NCBI RefSeq assembly: GCF_016097555.1 | Contig: NC_054704.1 | Location: 97,443,851-97,507,850, forward strand | From: Gigantopelta aegis | Taxonomy: Eukaryota > Mollusca > Gastropoda > Neomphalida > Peltospiridae | DNA: 64,000 nt | Reading direction: 5' to 3' | Shown: positions 45,691-64,000 of the stretch, piece after piece | How positions within the stretch are numbered: position 1 is the stretch's first letter | Layout: each line of letters starts with the position of its first letter | Notes under the pieces: model-generated | Seen by the model: only the letters and a program-made list of their open reading frames with translations | What the model was told of the DNA's origin: nothing | Databases searched by the model: none | Translations under genes and position numbers: made by a program

Positions 45691-48491
45691 TCTTAGACTT
45701 CAAAGATGCATGGTCCATTACAATGATCGAGTTCATTCTGATACTCCAGTATCCAATCTCACCTGGAAGAATGGCTAAGAAACAGTCCATTTGGAAATAA
45801 AAGGCTTTAGCAACACATTTTAATTAAGCTGAATATATCGATAAAACATTCAAGATGCTTGACTGCTCAAATTATACAAATACAGATCCTTACCAGTATA
45901 CTATGGAATTCTGTCAACATATATGACATGTTATTACATATAATAAATTAATAGCAGTCTTTCCAGTAACAATACTCACAAACAAACAAAACAATTTCTT
46001 TCTTCAAACTATTACAGGACAGATAAAAATAATTAATATATACACTGTAACACCGACAACTTTCAACATGACAATTTCACTTATCAACAGACTATCACTT
46101 GAGAATAAAACAGAAACTTAACAACTACCTTTACAACAAAGCAAGAAAACATACACTGATTTTCAGAGTGAAAGCGTGTACATTTCTGGTCTATTGGTAA
46201 AACTTATACAATCCTGGTAGGTTACAAATACCACCTAGTTAACCAAATCAATATTCAAAGTAATATCTAGCTACATTTAACTGGGTGAACAAACAAATGA
46301 TGAAATGCTGGCTTGTGATCCAGAAAATATTCATAAATATGATATTCAAAGCAATATGGTGACTTCATGCAATGTATAAAACAACATAGCAATATACAGA
46401 AGAAAACAGATTGTTTTTGCCAATTCAGTTACACAAGATGAAATGTTATTGCAATAAATAAATTAGCTTATACAAATGTAAATACATGTGTAGTAAAATA
46501 TTATAAATATATAAGTGATTAAGCCAACAGATTATATACTACAGGTCTAGTTAAAATTTATTAAATATAAAATTTATTTATGCAATATTTAAAAGTTTAG
46601 TTGTGTATTTTTAATGGGCTGCATTGTAATAGTGAGAAAATATAACTGAAAATCATATACAAGCATTTTTTTTTCTTTTTGTTTTTAATGAATCAAAATC
46701 AGAATATTTTGTTTTATAATGAACTGTTTTGTTTAATTAACAAGAGCACCAGTGATGTACATGATACACCCATTAGGAATTTGATAGAGAACCACAAACA
46801 TTAATTAATTATGTATTATAATGATGAGAAATATGTGCAATGCAATGGATTAACAGTTTGTTTTGAATTAACTACTGAGCGGAGTTCAGCAGCACTGAGC
46901 AGAATAACGTCTACTAGATCAATTTATACACTTCATGGGAAACCAAAATTACCATGTTAGGAACCAATCAAATAGTTTGTGAACATTAGCAAACCGTTTG
47001 CTGACTCAACATGTGGCTGACGATAATGCACCCATTAGAGTATTTATGAATAGATATTCATATACCCATTATGGATAGATGTCCTGGACAAGAACAGTTA
47101 ATAGACGTACCAACAAATAGATGTACAGACAGATGAACGGAAAGACAGACAATGCCAGCCCACAATGCAACGTTTAATTGTAGAACCATATTGGCAGTGC
47201 ATATTAATTAAAAGTTGCTGAACTGATACATGAACAGGACAATAGTTCATTTGGAATATTGTGCCCTGCGAATACAGAGTAAAAATCCTTTGACTAGTTC
47301 GTGCAAATTAATATTACTCGAACATTGGATTTTGGTAGAGTTCACCGAAACAAATATTCTGATGATGACCATTCAACAAATATACAAAACAACTGTACAG
47401 ATAACAAGACAATCAAACAGAAGAGTGTCGCTTAACAGTGAGTTTTGAAACTTTAATACGAATATCTGTACAACATATACTATTATTACAAACTTAAAAA
47501 GGAAATCACAGTGAGAGATGACGATCTGAAACCCATTCCATGAAATAATCATTTGTGCTAGAACCAGACGTCTTCAACTGCAACCCTCATTGTAAGTCAC
47601 AGTAAAAATATTCATAGATCATAAATCTCAAAAGAAAACCTATGAATATGATAATTTTTAAAGAAGCTCCAATATTGGATGTGTGAACAGATATAAAGAA
47701 AATTACACTTGGTGTTTGATATAATAATAATAAGCTACAATTTTAGTTGTGTGAAAATTTCTTATATACAAACAAGTACATGTGTACATATACAAATTTT
47801 TTTTAAGAGGAAAAAAATAACCCCACCCACAAATAAAAAAAAATCTGGACAATTAACAAGTTATTTCCAATGGGCATAGGGGAGACAACTTTTTTAAATG
47901 TTAATAACCACTAAATTTTGTACCTCATAAATCACCAATTTTAATCATGAGAACAAGAATACCGGTTACCCACAAGTTACACCCGCAAATGACTAAACCA
48001 TAAAAGTGATAACCGCAAGTCTCTAAAATCAACTGTAGCGAGGATTATTTCATGAAATGGGAACCAGCATTACAAAGGCTGAAGACACACGAAACAACAC
48101 AATAATGAAAGAGGTATGTGAAATATATTTAAGAAAACACAACCAGGATATTACTGAAAGAACTGATGGCAAAGGATAACCTCGTCAGTTGATCAGGGAT
48201 CACATAATTCTGATGTCATGAATGAAAAAAAAAATGGTTCAACAGACTTATTTCAGCTAATGGTTTGAGTCACATAATTCTGACATCAAGGACAAGACTA
48301 ATATCTGAATTGATATATTTTCAGTTACTGATTCGAGTCACTGAAATTACTGGGGGTTTTTTTCTTCAACATATTTGCCATAACAACAGGATGGTGATTA
48401 AAAGAATCATTCATATATGCCTATGTGGGTACATATTTTGTCAGGGCCAACGCTTTGCCATTTCCCCGATATCAAATGATTTATTCAAGGG

Positions 48492-48556
48492 AAGGAAATG
48501 TTTCATTTAACGATGCACTCAACACATTTTATTTACGGTTATATGGTGTCAGACTC
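48492..48556 (-). mobile_element. SINE-B tail only
   Basis: Plus-strand gaaatgtttcatttaacgat... ttatatggtgtcagac. A strongly 5'-truncated minus-strand insertion. Confidence 0.75.
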
Positions 48557-50504
48557 TTTATCCAAGGGATGCATAGCCCTATCCCATATACATACATAAT
48601 GAACAATCCCATATAGGTACATAATAAAGATCGTTTTCTCCCATCCATTCAATGAAAATAAACAATGCTGTACATATTAATTAGTTATTTTTTTGTTTTT
48701 ATTATTATACAATGAAATATATATCAGCATTAGAAAGAACTTTCTCTTCCAGTTAGTTTTTTCTTGTTTTTGTGAAAACATTTATAAAAAGCATTATGCT
48801 ACACCAAGATCATTGTGTTTAGGCCAATCACACCTTCCAATAATGGATTCCTAAGCATTTAGTTGCCATAAATGTAGTTCTTCATATATTATATTTAATT
48901 CCCAAGAATTGTTACTTTCAAGTCTTGATATCATGAGTTTTTAAACACCAATGTTAGCAAAATGTTTATAGATATCACATAGTTCCAGGAAACAAGATAT
49001 ATCATTGGGTCATACAAGACATTTATTCTGATGGGAGAAAAAGATATCACACATGTGCAATGAAATGGAAGACAACAAAGTTAATAGCGAAATAGTTAAC
49101 ACCACTCACAAAAACAGAATGACAAAGCCAACCGGAACTCACGTCATACACTGAATAGTTAAAACACCGATCAATCCACTAACTGCCACAAAGGTTTGTT
49201 TGTTTGTTTTTTAAAGTTTGTAGGGAGCATTACCCCAATGCCAGATTCCTTCAACACTGTGCAATATATTCCATAACCCATTTCAACTTTTTGGACATAT
49301 GTAAACATTGTTTACTTTCATTACATTTTGCAATATTTAAAGGTAATTGGAGAAACCTTAACCACAATTTAAATGAACATGCAATAGGTCACTCTTCAGC
49401 TCAGGTAACCCACAATTATGTAGCAATTTAAATAGGCCTATATGCTTTTATTATTTTAGTTTTTGCTTTCCTTCTTTTTTTAAATGCTAAAAATAAAAGA
49501 TTAACCACTGACCCATGTTTAAGTTAATTTGATATTTTTTCACAACTGGCTAAACAAATGTTGACCACAAAAAAACAAAAAACACCAGTATTCCAACAGT
49601 GTTCTGAGCAATCTCCCCTGCATTCACCCCATTCCTACACTGTGTATCCTGACTGTCGCAGATATTATGTAGGTATTGGGTTGGGGGTTTTTTTTTTTTT
49701 ACATTTCGCAAGGTTTTCGCGGGCCCCAGAGCTTCCTACCCCACCCCCCCCACCCCCATTTCTGAAGGAATAAAAATAAACAACAAAAACTGCATATAGA
49801 AGGATTGCAGAGGACACAGATGTTATTAAAACATACCACAATAAAGCACAGTTGCTTGACACAGACAGACAGACAGACAGTGTAATGAGCAAATGTCACG
49901 TGGGATGGATAGAAACTGCTGCTCCACAGCAATACGGCACAAGAAACAGTGGGGGGATAACACTAGTGGACAGTCCACACACTTTCAGGCTTCCTCCGGC
50001 TTTTTAGTCTCTTAAACTCATGACATTTTGGAATTTAAAAAAAACAAAAAAACAAACCTCAAACGAAATTACAAAAAAAGAATAATACACAAAATTCACA
50101 ACCAGAAGTGTTTCTCTCATTCTGGAATTGTTTTTTCAAATTCCAGTTTTTGATTATCCTGTTTTTTAGACTCCTCATTTAACGAGAGCCGTCACTTTGG
50201 CTCCACATCACTCCTCTGAGACTAGTTCAAGGAGTAATTTTTAGCTCCCCATAGCATGTGAATTTGTTTTAAAAAGGTACTACAAAAGGATTAAATAGCA
50301 ATGCTCAATAATAGTAATATCCTAAATGACTGCCAAAAATCTAAGTTAGGGGAGCAATTAATCACTCCCCCTCAATTATATTTTGTGGTGAAGTCTGGTT
50401 TTTGGAATATATCCTAAGTGAAAAAATAAAATTTAATGTCAATGAAACGAAGGACCTTTAATGTTATCAGTTTTTTTGGAAAAGCCTATGTTAATACTGA
50501 GTTT

Positions 50505-50555
50505 TACAGTTTTATTGGAAAAGCCTATGTTAATACTGAGTTTTACAGTTTTATT
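50505..50555 (-). promoter_or_regulatory. Candidate poly(A) signals of the ZYG11/ZER1-like gene
   Basis: AATAAA occurs on the minus strand at about 50550-50555 and 50511-50516, roughly 0.4 kb after the stop. They are two copies of a 43-bp tandem duplication (about 50470-50556). A longer 3' UTR is possible. Confidence 0.3.
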
Positions 50556-50936
50556 TATAACCATTACAAATCACTGATATTAAAGTCACTAACACCAGTT
50601 CCCAATTTATGAACACACCAGGATGACTAGAAATACCTTGGATTTCCCCCAAACTGGTAATTTAAGTAACGACATGAAGATGGAAACAGTGTGTAAATTA
50701 ATGGTGAAAAAGCTGTAAGAGTCGAACATGTTTTTAATTGCCTAATAACTAGTCAGACCTTTAAGTAAGACGTTAAGTAATAAATAAATAAAAACAGGTA
50801 TATTTTATAAACTTATGTTAAATGAAACCAATGTTAAATGTAACAAGATTTTAAGCCAGATGATGAAAATGATGAATTCGCCAAAACCGCTCTTGCAGAG
50901 GAAGCCTAACAGACACATTAATATGGAGATCGAAGG

Positions 50937-62483
<11,547 letters not shown>

Positions 62484-62496
<13 letters not shown>

Positions 62497-62625
62497 CTGC
62501 AACACACACACATACAGACAGTTAGGTACAGACACAGACAATTAGGTACAGACAGAGACTGTTAGGTACAGACAGAAAGACACATGTACAGACAGAAAGA
62601 CACATGTACCTCCCCGGTTACCTGC

Positions 62626-62671
<46 letters not shown>

Positions 62672-62935
62672 GTTAGGTACAGACAGAAAGACACATGTAC
62701 CTCCCCGGTTACCTGCCACACACACACACACAGACAGGTACAGACAGAAAGACACATGTACAGACAGAAAGACACATGTACCTCCCCGGTTACCTGCAAC
62801 ACACACACATACAGACAGTGTGGTGCAGGTACAGACAGTTAGGTACAGACACTGACAGTTAGGTACAGACAGAAAGACAGTTAGGTACAGACAGAAAGAC
62901 ACATGCACCTTCCCGGTTACCTGTAACACACACAG
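62484..62935 (-). repeat. Irregular tandem array carrying the exon A splice acceptor
   Basis: The 3' splice site used at 62496 (minus: gtgtgttgcag|GTAACTGGGGAGG) recurs at about 62621, 62712, 62793 and 62920 as gtgttgcag or gtgtgtggcag|GTAACCGGGGAGG and one ttacag variant. They are separated by (TG)n and repeats of ctttctgtctgtacc. Unit length varies between about 80 and 127 bp because of the microsatellite. Confidence 0.85.
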
Positions 62936-63005
62936 ACAGTTACATGTAGGTACAGACAGAAAGACACAGGTACAGACAGAAAAACACATGTACAGACAGA
63001 AAAAA

Positions 63006-63243
63006 CAATTAAAGTTTGTTTGGTTTAACAACAACATTAGAGCACAATGTTAAAAAAAATTTGTTTAACGATATCACTAGAGCACATTGATTAATTAATC
63101 ACTGGGTATTGGATGTCGAACATTTGAAACTTGCTACATTTTCCATTAGTAGCAAGGGCTCTTTTATATGCACTTTCTCACAGACAGGAAAGCACATACA
63201 ATGGCCTTTGATGAGCTGTGGTGCACTGGTTGGAATGAGAAAA
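63006..63243 (-). mobile_element. SINE-A with duplicated tail
   Basis: Two tail starts (gtttgtttggtttaacaaca, atttgtttaacgatatcact) followed by the centre. The head is missing. Confidence 0.75.
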
Positions 63244-63244
63244 A

Positions 63245-63870
63245 AACTAGAACACAATGATTTATTCATCCATATCTATTGGATGTAAACACATTTGATA
63301 ATTCTGACACCTTGTTTTATGGGAAACCTTCCTATATTTTTCCATAATTAACAACAAGGGATACTTTGCATACATGTACATTCTTAGACAGGACACCACA
63401 TACCATGGCCTATGATATACTAGTGAAGGAAGAAGGAAGGAAATGTTTTATTTAATGACATACTCAATACACGTTATTTACGGTTATATGACGTCAGACA
63501 TATGGTTAAGGACCACACAGATATTGAGAGGAAACCTGCTGTTGCCACTTCATGAATTACTCTTTCCGATTAGCAGTAAGGGATCTTTTATATGAACAAT
63601 CCCACAGACAGGATAGTACATACCACAGCCTTTGTTACATCAGTTGTGAAGCACTGGCTGGAACGAGAAATGGTCAATGGGTCCACCGAAGGGGATCGAT
63701 CCTAGACTGACCGCACATCAAGCGGGCGCTTTACCACTGGGCTACGTCCCACCCCCAATAATCTAGTGAGGGAAGAAGAAAAACTCAATCGGAGAATGGG
63801 TCCACTGAGGGCTTCAGATCCTTCAACCCAAGCACCTCAGGTGCAGATCTACTCAACTAGATTTCACCTG
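63245..63870 (-). mobile_element. Older SINE-A split by a full-length SINE-B
   Basis: The older SINE-A lies at 63245-63435 and 63763-63870. A SINE-B (63436-63762, head gacgtagcccagtggtaaag on minus) is inserted with the duplication CTAGTGA[A/G]GGAAGAAG at 63420-63435 and 63763-63778. 63871-64000 shows no clear feature. Confidence 0.85.
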
Positions 63871-64000
63871 GCCTTTTCTGTGGCTTCTGGGTTTGTTTTC
63901 TTTTATTTAGAGGAAGGAGAGGAGGTTGGAGCGGTGAGGTCGACACATGTACTGAAATGTCCACCTACCAAATGTCCCACTACACCCTCTTTTCTCTCAC

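Larger units (their letters stand above)
43557..50936. other. Gene-poor AT-rich interval
   Basis: Apart from the listed SINE remnants at 45385-45690 and 48492-48556, I see no exon with splice signals, RNA gene or tandem array. 49690-49760 has a poly-T/poly-C stretch and 49857-49880 an (ACAG)n. Part of the right end is probably 3' UTR of the ZYG11/ZER1-like gene, whose stop is at 50937. Confidence 0.45.

Overview
The window is AT-rich animal nuclear DNA with small exons, GT-AG introns, dense tRNA-derived SINEs, microsatellites and minisatellites. It has no prokaryotic features. The SINE family mix (one shared central domain joined to several tRNA-like heads and two main tails) and a repeat carrying the phrase 'gttatggcccttga' suggest a mollusc, probably a gastropod. 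That assignment is inference from recalled repeat families, not a search.

I can support three protein genes. (1) A minus-strand NFIL3/E4BP4-like bZIP transcription factor sits at 7840-8907, with its whole coding region in one exon preceded by a 3' splice site. (2) A plus-strand gene of 11 coding exons spans 23890-38197. All phases agree; it encodes a 422-residue coiled-coil protein with an acidic C-terminus, most like CCDC159, and has a possible second 3' end at 37480. (3) The 3' part of a minus-strand ZYG11/ZER1-family gene occupies 62496 to 50937. Its 12 exons encode 417 residues of the armadillo-like substrate-receptor domain of a CUL2 ubiquitin ligase, and its 5' end lies beyond the window.

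Layout: 1-7800 holds microsatellites, small hairpin elements and four minisatellites. 7800-8930 is the bZIP gene. 9.4-23.8 kb is intergenic: SINEs, a 4.2-kb fold-back element (10784-15017), a 78-bp minisatellite (18627-19872) and a ~0.5-kb palindrome (about 21915-22400). 23.9-38.2 kb is the coiled-coil gene, one intron of which is almost entirely a ~3.6-kb, 34-bp array. 38.2-50.9 kb has no recognisable gene. 50.9-62.5 kb is the ZYG11/ZER1-like gene. 62.5-64 kb is a repeat-packed upstream intron of that gene.

The most unusual pattern is that several tandem arrays begin exactly on exon-intron junctions and carry copies of the splice site. The 34-bp array at 26523 repeats the 5' splice site of exon 4 about 105 times. 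The 64-bp array at 59832 repeats a 3' splice site plus the first bases of its exon. The array at 62496 repeats another 3' splice site four more times, and a 67-bp array just before exon 10 of the coiled-coil gene carries an 11-nt match to that exon's acceptor. The window also contains at least four elements with CAGGG...CCCTG ends and 5-6 bp target duplications, one nested inside a SINE whose own tail has been drawn into a splice-site array.
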